Numbered from the stretch's first letter, positions 8,391 through 16,865 are shown. The stretch is 46,553 nt of DNA from Bacteroidota bacterium (GCA_947459245.1 CANHCV010000015.1:1-46553), one strand, 5' to 3'. Notes: generated by a model from the sequence alone, not told the origin. Numbers and translations: made by a program.

Positions 8391-9695
8391 TTAATTGTTT
8401 TCTATTTTACTGCTGATGATCCCATTCAAAACTTCCGTTTTGATGACATCGCCGTCTTTTACTTGTTCAATGGTGGTGACTGATTTCCCGTTCAAACGGG
8501 TAATGGAATATCCGCGTTTTAGGACATGAACGGGACTAAGAATTTGAGTTTTTTGATCCAACATTTCAAGTTGTTGTTGGGCTTTTTGCCATTGATTTTG
8601 GCTAACATTCTTCAAGTGAGCAACTTGTTGAGCAATGGCAAAGTCCAATTCCTGAATTTTCCCTAGCGCCAAGATACTGGCTTTCTGCTGCAACTGTTGA
8701 AGGGAGAAATCCTTGTTTTGAATCTGCAATTGCATGGTATTCCGCAACAAACGATTAGTGGAGTCGAGTTGATGATCAGACTCCTTCAACTTCTGAAGGG
8801 TTAAATGATGGAATCGTTGAAGCATGGATTCCATGGGCTGTTCGAAATTTCGAAATTTTTGCAAGAGCAGTTCTGCCAGTTTGGTTGGAGTGATGGCATT
8901 GGTGTGAGAAACCATCTCGCTCACCGTTTCGTTGGTTGAGTGACCAATGCCGGTGAGCACGGGGATAGGGAAATTTGCGATGGATTTGCACAGTTCCAAA
9001 TGGTTGTAACAGCTCAATCCAACATCTCCACCGCCACCGCGAATGATGGCTACCGCGTCGAACCGATCGGCGGTGGCCGCTACTTTTTTCAATTGTTCTC
9101 GAATTTCAAACGGGGCTTTATCGCCCTGTAAAACTGCTGGAAACAATTGAATGGCAAAGTCGTATCCTTCTTTGTTGTTACGAATAACATCTACGAAATC
9201 CGACCATCCTTTGCTGGTTTCAACCGAAATAACGGCGATGCGTTGGGGAATCAACGCCAATGGAAGCTGTTTGTTCTGTTCGTAAATTCCGAGTTTCTTC
9301 AATTCGTTGATCGATTCCATTTTCTCCCGTTCCAAATCGCCCAAAGTCAACATGGGGTCGATATCAAAAATGGTGAGAGAAAGTCCGTAAGCGGGAGAAT
9401 AGGTAATTTTTGCTTCCAATAAAACCTTAATCCCGTCTTTGAGCGGTTCTTTGATTTGGGAAATGAATTTGTTTTGAATCCGCTCAAAATCGGCTTTCCA
9501 AATGATGGAGCGCATTTCAGCAACCACCCGGCCTTCTGTTTTTTCCACCAATTCCGGGTAAGCATGTCCGGAATGGGAATAAAAGTTCAATTTGTTGATT
9601 TCGGCTTTGACCCAATAGGTAGAAGTGTAGCGATCTGAAATGGTTTTCTGAATGCTTTGAGCCACTTGAAGGAGTGAAAAGACCTTGCGTTCCAT
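8391..9695 (-). CDS. xseA: Exodeoxyribonuclease VII large subunit
   Basis: A 434-residue catalytic subunit of exonuclease VII. The N-terminal OB-fold covers about residues 1-110 (FSLLQVAQSIQKTISDRY, then YWVKAEINKLNFYSHSGHAY). The conserved catalytic domain contains LPLALIPQRIAVISVETSKG, FDAVAIIRGGGG and LTGIGHSTNETVSEMVSHTN. A long helical region rich in Q and L follows, and the C-terminal element is HVLKRGYSITR. The start is ATG at 9695; an in-frame TTG two codons upstream is less likely. The next gene upstream ends 9 bp before, so the gene is inside the long minus-strand unit with xseB last. Confidence 0.95.
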   Translation of the reverse strand: MERKVFSLLQVAQSIQKTISDRYTSTYWVKAEINKLNFYSHSGHAYPELVEKTEGRVVAEMRSIIWKADFERIQNKFISQIKEPLKDGIKVLLEAKITYSPAYGLSLTIFDIDPMLTLGDLEREKMESINELKKLGIYEQNKQLPLALIPQRIAVISVETSKGWSDFVDVIRNNKEGYDFAIQLFPAVLQGDKAPFEIREQLKKVAATADRFDAVAIIRGGGGDVGLSCYNHLELCKSIANFPIPVLTGIGHSTNETVSEMVSHTNAITPTKLAELLLQKFRNFEQPMESMLQRFHHLTLQKLKESDHQLDSTNRLLRNTMQLQIQNKDFSLQQLQQKASILALGKIQELDFAIAQQVAHLKNVSQNQWQKAQQQLEMLDQKTQILSPVHVLKRGYSITRLNGKSVTTIEQVKDGDVIKTEVLNGIISSKIENN

Positions 9696-9704
9696 CGCCA
9701 AGAT

Positions 9705-10514
9705 TTATTTATTACCCAGCAGATAATAACAACTCGTGGTCATAAAATCGCGTAAAATGGGAATCGCAGTGAGGGGTTTCCACAAAACGCGTGTTTTTAA
9801 GCCAAATTTATCTTCATAAATGGGATTGATGAAGTAAAACTTGGAGGCCACCAATTGCAGTTGCGCGTCCTTCACGTATCCATTCATTTGGTTAATCGTT
9901 ACGCGCAAATCGTGAATTTCCAATAATTCTTCTTGCATGTTTGGGGATTCGCCGAAACGTTTTAAACACCAGCCGTACAATCCCCGAGGAAGAAGGTGAA
10001 TCCACGGTAGCTTTTTCAACCATTTGTTCGTTGCAATTTGCTGATGCCCTCCAAACGGCATAAAATAAGGCGGCCAACCGATGAAAATCAAACCCTTGGG
10101 AGATAAATAATTTCGCATGTTTTTCAAGGCCTCCAACTTGGATGGAATGTGTTCAATCACATCTTTCAAAATGATCAAATCGAATTGGCCTTGGAACTTG
10201 GCCGACCATTCTGGGTCGAAAATATTCCCGCAAAACAACTCCATATTTCCGCGGTCGATCCAGGTTTTCATGATGGATTTTCCGTGTTCAATTTTGTTGC
10301 ATTCCAAATCCATTCCAATGCAATGGGCGCCCTGTTCTGCGAAAGGTTGAAGGTTTCCGCCTTCACCGCAACCCAATTCCAAAATTTTCAAGTCGGAAAT
10401 TTGCGTTTTTCCACCGGGTTGGTGGTTCATGATGAACGGAAGCGAACTTTTTCGCGTATTGTTCACCAATAGCTCGAGGTATTTCTGAGGGTCGGTATGA
10501 AATTCGTACGGCAT
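9705..10514 (-). CDS. Class I SAM-dependent methyltransferase, unknown substrate
   Basis: A 269-residue methyltransferase. Motif I is LKILELGCGEGGNLQPFA (about residues 43-60), the ribose-binding acid lies in CIGMDLE, and FDLIILKDVIEHIP is followed by SPKGLIFIGWPPYFMPFGGH. The FGGHQ element and the C-terminal Tyr-rich region resemble methyltransferases found in glycan and lipid loci, but here the neighbours are a hydrolase and xseA. Its start is 1 bp from the end of the hydrolase gene. The fold is certain, the substrate unknown. It is distinct from the methyltransferase at 6.6-7.3 kb, although both share the V-x-E-H-I/L motif. Confidence 0.82.
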   Translation of the reverse strand: MPYEFHTDPQKYLELLVNNTRKSSLPFIMNHQPGGKTQISDLKILELGCGEGGNLQPFAEQGAHCIGMDLECNKIEHGKSIMKTWIDRGNMELFCGNIFDPEWSAKFQGQFDLIILKDVIEHIPSKLEALKNMRNYLSPKGLIFIGWPPYFMPFGGHQQIATNKWLKKLPWIHLLPRGLYGWCLKRFGESPNMQEELLEIHDLRVTINQMNGYVKDAQLQLVASKFYFINPIYEDKFGLKTRVLWKPLTAIPILRDFMTTSCYYLLGNK

Positions 10515-10515
10515 G

Positions 10516-11400
10516 TTACTTTTCGATGAAATTTAAAAGGGTATCGCAATAGGACTTTATGCCCATGATGTAAGGAACCGTTTCGTGTCCGGCGCCGAGA
10601 ACGGGAACCGCTTTTCCACCGGTTCCACTGTAGTTTTTCCAAACTACTTCTCCATGGGTTTTGTAACTGAGGTAATTGTCGGCCGTTCCATGAATCCACA
10701 TCAACGGTTGCTTGATGTTTTTAACTTGTTCGGCATTGTCCAATTTGGAATCGCCAAAAAAGGAAGCCGGCATGTTCAAACCACTGCCATCATTGGCCAT
10801 CACATCGGTGCCGGCAAATGGAGCTTCTAAAATTACTTTTTGGGGTGTTAAAGGCGAACAAGCGCAGTGAGCCAATTTGCATGCAGGAGCCGTTCCTAAA
10901 CTGAATCCATAAAAAATGGTCCGACGATTGGTCAATCCACGGTCGGCCAACCATTGCAAACAAGCCTTTACATCGGCATACATGTTCTCTTCCGTAGGAT
11001 TTCCGGTGGAACGCCCGTAACTGCGGTAATCCATCATTAATACTCCATAACGGTGCTTGTGCCCTAAATTGGCCAACATTTTGGTTCTTTGGTAGTAATA
11101 ATCCATGTTGCTGGCGTTGCCGTGCGTGTAAACGATCACGGTGTCTTCATCAATTCGAGAAGTATCTCCCAAATAAACAGCATAAATGGTGGCGGTATCC
11201 CCCAAATTATCGCTCTTTAGCGAAAAAAGGGTACGGTTTTCAGGAGCGATGTCGTAGGTAGAATCCACTTTGAAATAAGGATCAATGGGAGCGTTATCCC
11301 ACAAATACTCATCGCAAGCAAGATTGTTGAAAATATTTCGGTCCATGCGCAAACAAGAGGCGGTTGCAAGGAAAAACAAGGCAATGGCTAGAATTCTCAT
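10516..11400 (-). CDS. Alpha/beta-hydrolase lipoprotein
   Basis: A 294-residue serine hydrolase. The N-terminus MRILAIALFFLATASC ends in a lipobox (TASC), so it is probably a lipid-anchored envelope protein. The core has VIVYTHGNASNM (oxyanion region), YGVLMMDYRSYGRSTGNPTE, the nucleophile elbow GFSLG (about residues 167-171) and a C-terminal histidine in GAGHETVPY. This layout matches the BEM46/FrsA-like hydrolases (PF12146-type). The frame is open for 61 codons further upstream, but the lipoprotein signal and the ATGA overlap with the preceding gene fix the start at 11400. The ester or peptide substrate is unknown. Confidence 0.82.
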   Translation of the reverse strand: MRILAIALFFLATASCLRMDRNIFNNLACDEYLWDNAPIDPYFKVDSTYDIAPENRTLFSLKSDNLGDTATIYAVYLGDTSRIDEDTVIVYTHGNASNMDYYYQRTKMLANLGHKHRYGVLMMDYRSYGRSTGNPTEENMYADVKACLQWLADRGLTNRRTIFYGFSLGTAPACKLAHCACSPLTPQKVILEAPFAGTDVMANDGSGLNMPASFFGDSKLDNAEQVKNIKQPLMWIHGTADNYLSYKTHGEVVWKNYSGTGGKAVPVLGAGHETVPYIMGIKSYCDTLLNFIEK

Positions 11401-12062
11401 GATTTTTTGCGAAGGGTTTTGGTGGCAGAAAGATAGATTCCGGCGGCTCCTTTGTTGAAGGGCGTAGCATAATAAACCACTTTGCCGCCGTTCTCGAGAT
11501 TCATCCCCATGTAACGGAAATCCAAACCGAAATTCCAAGAGTGATGCGGAAGTCGAGCCCCAACGGTTACGTAGGGCAACCAACGGTTATTCTGCGGCTC
11601 GTTGAAAGCACGGGTGGAAGACAAAACCCACCAAGAACCAGGAGAAACAAATAAGGTCGATTTTTTAACTTTCCAATAGGCCGTTAGTTGAGTTTCCGGC
11701 CACAAACGGAAATCAGGATGGTACATGGCCTTCATCGCATTGAATTGAAGCGAACCCGTTAAACCTGGAAGTTTTCCTGATGGAGTAAGAAATCCTCGGT
11801 GAATACCCAAATCAACTTGCAAATTCTGGAACGCCATGGAAGTAAAATGAAGTCCACCGGATACCGTGGTTTTATCGTTTAACCCGTGTTGAACCGCCAA
11901 GGAAGTACTTGGAATCGGAATCGTTAATCCGGCAAATTCAATGATGGGACCACCGAAATGTCCCTGGATTTTGGTTTCTCCTTTGGAAAGCGGTTCAACA
12001 ACCCGAGTTGGAGTGCAACCGATCCAAAGGAAAGCCAGTAAAAAAATGGAGGCGTATTTCAT
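11397..12062 (-). CDS. Uncharacterised lipoprotein with outer-membrane barrel-like sequence
   Basis: A 221-residue protein of no recognised family. It starts MKYASIFLLAFLWIGC, a lipoprotein signal with Cys at position 16. The mature part alternates polar and hydrophobic residues with many aromatics (VSGGLHFTSMAFQNLQVDLG, SWNFGLDFRYMGMNLE), which looks like a small beta-barrel or beta-rich outer-membrane-associated protein. It ends with an ATGA overlap into the hydrolase gene, which suggests linked function at the envelope. A gap of 30 bp separates it from trmN6, with a possible promoter in and just beyond it. The function is unknown. Confidence 0.7.
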   Translation of the reverse strand: MKYASIFLLAFLWIGCTPTRVVEPLSKGETKIQGHFGGPIIEFAGLTIPIPSTSLAVQHGLNDKTTVSGGLHFTSMAFQNLQVDLGIHRGFLTPSGKLPGLTGSLQFNAMKAMYHPDFRLWPETQLTAYWKVKKSTLFVSPGSWWVLSSTRAFNEPQNNRWLPYVTVGARLPHHSWNFGLDFRYMGMNLENGGKVVYYATPFNKGAAGIYLSATKTLRKKS

Positions 12063-12068
12063 ATCAGG

Positions 12069-12102
12069 CTAAGGTAAGAAGAAAACAGGGCTTTAAAGCA
12101 AA
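12069..12102 (-). promoter_or_regulatory. Possible promoter for the lipoprotein-hydrolase pair
   Basis: On the minus strand, TTTG at 12102-12099 is followed after 22 nt by TACCTTAG at 12076-12069, one mismatch from TAnnTTTG. The ATG at 12062 lies 7 nt downstream. The spacing is close to that of Bacteroidota -33/-7 promoters. Weak, because the -33 part lies inside the trmN6 coding end. Confidence 0.3.
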
Positions 12103-12791
12103 AAAGGATCAACCAATTTTCGGTATTCCATGGATTTGCCACCCGATTCATCGTTCACCAAAAGGACAGAGAAACGGAGCTCGCAAGGATTTCGAACCCA
12201 TTTCCAAAGCGTTCTTTTGGGTGGTTTGGTAGATTTGTTTTTAACTTCAATTTCCGATTCGCACCACCACCCAAATGTTCGTCCGGCTTGCCGAACTTCG
12301 GCGGAGGAATGGCTGGGGAAAACCAAGAAAAAAACCGAATTGTGGTGGGCCAATTGGGCTGCACCCCGAAATAAATCTTCCAACGATAGGCCCGATTGTT
12401 GCCGCGCTTGTTCCCGTTCTTTTCCTTCAATTTGTCCGTTTGCTTCGAAATATGGCGGATTGCTGATCAAAACATCGAACTTATCAAGGACGTTTCCCGC
12501 AAATTCTTTGAAGTCGGCGCAGACCACTTCATGGTTTATACTCCAGGGCATTTGTGCGCCGTTTCTGTTGCATTCTTGTGCCGCCAAGGGATCTTTTTCC
12601 AAGGAAGTAAGTCGCAAATTGGCGGATTTTTGGGTGAGCATGAATCCTAAAATCCCGCAACCGGCACCAATATCCAACACCGATTCCCCCATTTGGGCAT
12701 CGGCCCAACTGCCCAACAATACCGAATCAAACCCAATTTTCATGGCCGATTCTCCGTGCTCCAATCCGAATTGCTTGAACTCAAATCTCAT
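12093..12791 (-). CDS. trmN6: tRNA1(Val) (adenine(37)-N6)-methyltransferase, TrmN6/YfiC family
   Basis: A 232-residue N6-adenine methyltransferase of the TrmN6 family. The N-terminus contains FKQFGLEHGESAMKIGFDSV followed by LLGSW, the characteristic family opening. Motif I is VLDIGAGCGILGFMLTQKS and the catalytic NPPY is in VLISNPPYFEANGQ (about residues 108-113). Its predicted role is m6A formation at position 37 of tRNA1(Val), in the cytoplasm. The start overlaps the stop of the small membrane protein by ATGA. A large open frame on the opposite strand (12130-12987) is a shadow. Family assignment is confident; the exact tRNA target is taken from characterised members. Confidence 0.87.
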   Translation of the reverse strand: MRFEFKQFGLEHGESAMKIGFDSVLLGSWADAQMGESVLDIGAGCGILGFMLTQKSANLRLTSLEKDPLAAQECNRNGAQMPWSINHEVVCADFKEFAGNVLDKFDVLISNPPYFEANGQIEGKEREQARQQSGLSLEDLFRGAAQLAHHNSVFFLVFPSHSSAEVRQAGRTFGWWCESEIEVKNKSTKPPKRTLWKWVRNPCELRFSVLLVNDESGGKSMEYRKLVDPFLL

Positions 12792-13105
12792 CGGTGTAAA
12801 ACAAATCGTTGATTTTTCAAAATCTTTTCAGCAACCAACACCGAGTCCTTCGGTTGAAGAAAAACCACCAATTGCGAATCTCGATGCCGAACAATACGAA
12901 TCATCATTTGCTCGAAAAAAGCGTCCTCATCAAAAGCATCCTTGGCATCTATTTGTGCACTTCCCACGGGTACGATCTTCGGATTAATCCAAACATGCGC
13001 CAAAATTTCCCGTTGTCGTTTCTGATTTACCAGGTGAATTACTCCAAGCAAAATCAAAAAGAGAAAAAAAACGCCAGCTTTTTTCAACAAACTGAAAGGT
13101 TTCAT
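12788..13105 (-). CDS. Small membrane-anchored protein of unknown function
   Basis: A 105-residue protein with an N-terminal hydrophobic segment (residues 10-26, AGVFFLFLILLGVIHLV) preceded by Lys residues. It is therefore probably a single-pass inner-membrane protein with a periplasmic domain of about 75 residues. The C-terminal part (QMMIRIVRHRDSQLVVFLQP) is mixed alpha/beta with no motif I recognise. It is the first gene of the minus-strand run and ends with an ATGA overlap into trmN6. It is divergent from the site-2 protease across only 33 bp. I have no functional call. Confidence 0.6.
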   Translation of the reverse strand: MKPFSLLKKAGVFFLFLILLGVIHLVNQKRQREILAHVWINPKIVPVGSAQIDAKDAFDEDAFFEQMMIRIVRHRDSQLVVFLQPKDSVLVAEKILKNQRFVLHR

Positions 13106-13116
13106 GTTTAGTTGGT

Positions 13117-13124
13117 TAAATTTA
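13117..13124. promoter_or_regulatory. Palindromic -7-like box (TAAATTTA) in a 33-bp divergent intergenic region
   Basis: TAAATTTA is its own reverse complement and matches TAnnTTTG at all but the last base in both directions. It sits 14 bp before the plus-strand ATG (13139) and 11 bp before the minus-strand ATG (13105), so one box could serve both genes. Confidence 0.4.
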
Positions 13125-13138
13125 GGTTCGAATTTACA

Positions 13139-14242
13139 ATGAAAACTTCATACCGCCTTTTTTCCATTTTCGGCATTCCCATTTACCTGGGCTGGACCGT
13201 TCTGCTTCTTCCTTTTATTTCAACTTTTTTCTTCTTCGATCCAGACCTCGCACAAGGTTGGTGGATCCCCGCATTAGCGTTTTCTACCATTATTCCCCTA
13301 TCTTTTGCTTGGCATGAATTCGGACATGCACTCATGGTTCGAAGGTTTAAAAAGACGGTAGATTTTATGGAACTTTCCGTTTTGGGAGGAACCACCAAAT
13401 ACAGCGAAGGAGATTTATCTTCCAAACAACTATCCTGGGTTTACGCCATGGGATTGGTGCATACTTTCGGCATTTTGGCTTTGGCAACCATTCCTTATCT
13501 GTTGAATTGGGTGGCCGTACCCACCGAATTGAAAGAAGAACAAACGTGGGATTTTTTCCTTCACCTTACCTTATTCGTCAATTCGTTTATTTTCCTTTTT
13601 AACCTCATTCCCGCTCAACCGTATGATTTAGGGAAAGTCGTTTTTTATGCGATGAAGCACAAGAGGGATGAAGGATATGCTCAAAAATGGTCCATTCGAT
13701 TGGGAACCTTGTCGTCCATTTTCTTCATTGGACTGGGCTTTTACACCGGAACGTTTCTGTTTTTCTTTCTCTCTGCCATTTTGTTTTTTAATTCTCGAGT
13801 GAAAATGCGGGTGATTCGACGTTCTGGTAATTTGGAACAAGCTTTTCAGGAATTTGAAGAAGAAAAAGTGCGGGAGAACGAAGGCGAAATTGCTGAAGAT
13901 TTAATCCGCGAACCGAAAGTAACCCTTTACACCAACGAATTCGTACTTCGCGTACAAGAATACATCCGAGATGCGGTAGAAGAGGTTTTCGTGGTTCTCG
14001 ATCCTTCCAAAAAACCATTGGGATTTGTTCAGAAAAGCGGATTGCTCGATCCAGATCAACTCAATCAACGCATCGAAACGCTGATGCAACCCTGGGCCGC
14101 TCCTTTGGAAGAATCGTTCTTTCTTACCAAAGAATTCCTTGTTCAAGAATTTAACCGCATCAATTCACCCGTTTTCCCTGTTATTCGTAACGGTAAAATG
14201 GTAGGGGTCGTTTATCAAAACGATTTGAATGCCTCTTCTTGA
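13139..14242 (+). CDS. Site-2 protease (M50 family) with C-terminal CBS-like repeats
   Basis: A 367-residue intramembrane zinc metalloprotease. The zinc motif HEFGH is at residues 59-63, within a membrane segment (LSFAWHEFGHALMVRRFKK). The third ligand region NLIPAQPYDLGKV lies about 100 residues later, with DLG in place of the commoner DGG. About five or six hydrophobic segments are followed by a soluble C-terminal half (about residues 245-367), whose paired beta-alpha units (EEVFVVLDPSKKPLGFVQKS and SPVFPVIRNGKMVGVVYQND) look like CBS domains. This is the SpoIVFB-like subgroup. ATG 13139 is preferred over an upstream TTG. It overlaps the exonuclease gene by 14 bp. The protease's substrate is unknown. 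Confidence 0.85.
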   Translation: MKTSYRLFSIFGIPIYLGWTVLLLPFISTFFFFDPDLAQGWWIPALAFSTIIPLSFAWHEFGHALMVRRFKKTVDFMELSVLGGTTKYSEGDLSSKQLSWVYAMGLVHTFGILALATIPYLLNWVAVPTELKEEQTWDFFLHLTLFVNSFIFLFNLIPAQPYDLGKVVFYAMKHKRDEGYAQKWSIRLGTLSSIFFIGLGFYTGTFLFFFLSAILFFNSRVKMRVIRRSGNLEQAFQEFEEEKVRENEGEIAEDLIREPKVTLYTNEFVLRVQEYIRDAVEEVFVVLDPSKKPLGFVQKSGLLDPDQLNQRIETLMQPWAAPLEESFFLTKEFLVQEFNRINSPVFPVIRNGKMVGVVYQNDLNASS

Positions 14243-15206
14243 GGTTCGCTCACAAGGCATTTATTGTCCGCCCGCCGATGTTTTTCTCGATCCACATCGC
14301 GCGGTTTCCAAAGCCATCATTTCTCATGCCCACTCCGATCACGCGCGATGGGGCATGCAACATTACATCGCTCCAACTCCCAGTGTAAATCTGATCAAAG
14401 CTAGAATTGGCAAAAATATTTCCATCGCTGGTTTCGCTTACGGGGAAGAATTTACCATCAATGGGGTGAAATTTTCGTTTCATCCCGCAGGCCACATTCC
14501 CGGCAGCGCTCAAATTCGGGTAGAATACCACGGAGAAATTTGGGTGTACACCGGCGATTTCAAGTGGGAGGTTGATCACGTTTCTGAGCCGTTTTATCCG
14601 GTAACCTGCCACACCTTAATTACCGAATGCACCTTCGGATTTCCCGTTTTTCAATGGAGGAAACAAGATTTTTGGTTTCAACAAATGGGGGAGTGGTGGC
14701 AGCAAAATCAAGAAGAAGGGAAGAATTCGATGGTGTTGGCTTATTCCTTAGGAAAGGCCCAACGAATCCTCAAAAATATTCCCTCTTGCGGTTCCATTTA
14801 TGTTCACCCTGCAGTAGCAGAGATGAATGATTGGGTGATGGAATTGGGGGTGAATTTTCAACCTTGGAAGAAGTTAACGGCCAATGATAAACCAGAAAAA
14901 TCATTGATCATTTTACCGCCTTCCGGACAAAGCGATGGCCTCATGAAACGTTTGGGAGAGGTTGAGGTGGGAATGGCCAGCGGTTGGATGGGCGTGCGTG
15001 GAAAACGAAGTTGGAGCTCGGTTGATCGCGGATTCGCCCTGAGTGATCATGCCGATTGGCAAGGGATTATCGATTTGGTAGATGCTTCCCAAGCCGAAAC
15101 CGTTTTCGCAACTCACGGGAATACCGACGTCTTGGTCAGGTACCTCACCGAAAAAGGGAAGGATGCCCGAGCTTGGGGCGCTTTCTTCGAAAGGGAAGAA
15201 GGATGA
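14229..15206 (+). CDS. Ligase-associated DNA damage response exonuclease (metallo-beta-lactamase fold)
   Basis: A 325-residue mRNA-3'-end-processing-factor-like nuclease of the ligase-associated family (TIGR04122 type). The start is MPLLEVRSQGIYCPPADVFL, and the metal-binding HxHxDH is HAHSDH at about residues 31-36. Further metal-site elements are FHPAGHIPGSAQ, YTGDFKWEVD and FALSDHADWQGI, and the C-terminal histidine is in FATHGNTDVL. The gene joins the downstream ligase through an ATGA overlap. In characterised Bacteroidota and Proteobacteria layouts this exonuclease, the ligase, a DEXH helicase and a phosphoesterase form one repair cassette; only the first two are here. Predicted role: cytoplasmic DNA end processing. 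Confidence 0.9.
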   Translation: MPLLEVRSQGIYCPPADVFLDPHRAVSKAIISHAHSDHARWGMQHYIAPTPSVNLIKARIGKNISIAGFAYGEEFTINGVKFSFHPAGHIPGSAQIRVEYHGEIWVYTGDFKWEVDHVSEPFYPVTCHTLITECTFGFPVFQWRKQDFWFQQMGEWWQQNQEEGKNSMVLAYSLGKAQRILKNIPSCGSIYVHPAVAEMNDWVMELGVNFQPWKKLTANDKPEKSLIILPPSGQSDGLMKRLGEVEVGMASGWMGVRGKRSWSSVDRGFALSDHADWQGIIDLVDASQAETVFATHGNTDVLVRYLTEKGKDARAWGAFFEREEG

Positions 15207-16753
15207 TGGATTTCGAGTTACTGGTTGATCGGTTGGATGCTACCAATTCCACCAATTCAAAAGTGAAAGCGCTGGAAACGTTCTTCAAAACGGCTTCGGC
15301 CTCCACGGCGGTATGGGCATTAGCCCTCCTCTCTGGCAATCGGCCGAAACGCTTGGTTTCCACTACATTGCTTAAAGAATGGGGGTGCGAAAAGCAAGCA
15401 ATGCCGGCATGGTTGATGGATGAATGCTACGCTTTCGTGGGCGATTTGGCTGAAACGTTGGCCTTGCTTACTCCCAATCCAGAAATAGAAATTCATCCTT
15501 CCCTCTCAATCCTCATGGGAGAATACCTTCAACACCTCAAGTCGGAGCATCTTCCAGTAAAAAAAGCTTGGATCTTTTCCCAATGGGAAACCATGGGTCC
15601 AACCCAACGATGGATTTTCAATAAAATATTGACCGGCGGATTTCGATTAGGGGTATCTCAGAAATTGGTCATCAAAGCCATTGCTCGCGTTCATTCCCTC
15701 CCCGAAGAAACGGTTACCCATCGGTTGTTGGGCAAATGGAATCCATCAGAATCTTTTTGGCATGAACTCATTGCCCCTACCATGGAAATGCCTCCATCCC
15801 ACCCGTATCCGTTTTTCCTCGCGAACACGTGGGAAGGAAAATTGCCCGTTCAAGATTTTCTTGTGGAATGGAAATGGGATGGAATTCGCTGCATGGCCAT
15901 CAAACGCAACAACCAAGTGTTCCTGTGGAGTAGGGGAGAAGAAATCATTACCCATCAGTTTCCGGAAATTGAAAAATCTTTGATGAATCTTCCCGATGGG
16001 ACCGTGATCGATGGAGAATTATTACCCGTTCAAAATGGCGAAGTGGCCGATTTTTCCATTTTGCAAATTCGTTTAGGAAGAAAAAAGGTTTCATCCAAAA
16101 TGATGGAAGAAAACCCCGTAATATTCCGAGCTTACGACTTGTTGGAATGCAACGGAACCGATCTGAGAACCCTGCCTTTGTTGGAAAGAAAACTGAAATT
16201 GGAACAAATCGGCTGGAACGATGTGAGTCCTTTTTGGAGCGTTAGCAATGAGGCAGAATTGGAGCAATTTCGATCTCGTTCTTTGGAACATCGGGCCGAA
16301 GGGCTCATGCTGAAGCACCAACATTCCGAGTACGGTGTAGGAAGAACCAAAGGAAGTTGGTGGAAATTCAAGGTGGATCCCCGTTCCATCGATGCGGTTT
16401 TGTTGTACGCCCAAGCCGGACACGGTCGACGAGCCAATTTATTCACCGATTACACCTTGGCGGTTTGGGATGGAGATCGGTTATTGCCGTTTGCCAAGGC
16501 CTATTCCGGATTAACCAAAGAAGAAATCGAGGAAGTGGATAAGTTCATCAAAGCCAATACCTTGGAGCGTTTTGGACCTGTTCGAACGGTTAAACCCGAA
16601 TTGGTATTCGAGATTGGATTTGAAGGAATTGGAGAAAGTAAGCGACACAAGTCGGGAGTTGCCGTTCGTTTCCCCCGAATTTTGCGTTGGCGAAAAGACA
16701 AACCTGCAACAGAGGCCAACACCATTGAAGATTTGAGGGCGTTGATTCGGTAA
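15203..16753 (+). CDS. ATP-dependent DNA ligase of the ligase-associated repair cassette
   Basis: A 516-residue ATP-dependent DNA ligase (TIGR04120-type). The N-terminal helical domain runs to about residue 190. Nucleotidyltransferase motif I is FLVEWKWDGIRCMAI, with the AMP-accepting Lys at about residue 224, followed by GTVIDGELLPVQNGE (motif III region) and RAEGLMLKHQHSEYGVGRT (motif IV). WWKFKVDP (motif V) leads to the OB-fold with SKRHKSGVAVRFPRILRWR. The frame stays open for 49 codons upstream, but the ATGA overlap with the exonuclease sets the start at 15203. The last 14 codons, and an internal segment at 16521-16561, recur as a decayed copy near 33.7 kb. The usual helicase (Lhr-like) and PdeM genes do not follow. 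Confidence 0.93.
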   Translation: MMDFELLVDRLDATNSTNSKVKALETFFKTASASTAVWALALLSGNRPKRLVSTTLLKEWGCEKQAMPAWLMDECYAFVGDLAETLALLTPNPEIEIHPSLSILMGEYLQHLKSEHLPVKKAWIFSQWETMGPTQRWIFNKILTGGFRLGVSQKLVIKAIARVHSLPEETVTHRLLGKWNPSESFWHELIAPTMEMPPSHPYPFFLANTWEGKLPVQDFLVEWKWDGIRCMAIKRNNQVFLWSRGEEIITHQFPEIEKSLMNLPDGTVIDGELLPVQNGEVADFSILQIRLGRKKVSSKMMEENPVIFRAYDLLECNGTDLRTLPLLERKLKLEQIGWNDVSPFWSVSNEAELEQFRSRSLEHRAEGLMLKHQHSEYGVGRTKGSWWKFKVDPRSIDAVLLYAQAGHGRRANLFTDYTLAVWDGDRLLPFAKAYSGLTKEEIEEVDKFIKANTLERFGPVRTVKPELVFEIGFEGIGESKRHKSGVAVRFPRILRWRKDKPATEANTIEDLRALIR

Positions 16754-16761
16754 GGTTTTTT

Positions 16762-16865
16762 CTTTTTCTTCTTCGGAGCCCTCGGGTTGTAATCCATGCA
16801 CCGTTGTAACCAAAAATCGAATTGTTCTTCCAAGTCGAAGAAATCAGGTGGAAGGAAAAGAAATC
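16762..16865 (-). repeat. 104-bp direct repeat, left copy; remnant C-terminal tail of an unknown protein
   Basis: Aligned by hand, this matches 33613-33716 at about 92 of 104 positions, in the same orientation. It begins 8 bp after the ligase stop. On the minus strand it reads in frame as FLFLPPDFFDLEEQFDFWLQ then RCMDYNPRAPKKKKK. The right copy keeps this reading with mostly silent or conservative changes, so the repeat looks like the last 35 or so codons of a former gene convergent with the ligase. In this copy the stop is lost and the frame runs into ligase antisense. The parent protein was not recognised. The rest of 16754-16902 shows nothing else. Confidence 0.75.

Noticed and set aside
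12130-12987. 285-codon open frame on the plus strand opposite trmN6 and the small membrane-protein gene
   Set aside because: It spans two well-supported minus-strand genes, has no recognisable motif, and its composition follows the antisense of the real codons.
13106-13138. GGTTCGAATTT near 13125 as a tRNA T-arm
   Set aside because: No acceptor stem, anticodon arm or D-arm can be built around it in the 33-bp gap.
15056-15202. 49-codon N-terminal extension of the DNA ligase
   Set aside because: It is an out-of-frame reading of the exonuclease C-terminus; the ATGA overlap gives a normal ligase start.
16501-16833. 110-codon minus-strand open frame covering the left repeat and the ligase end as a complete gene
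   Set aside because: Only the first 20 or so codons after its ATG match the conserved tail. The remainder is antisense of the ligase, so it is a remnant reading through a lost stop.
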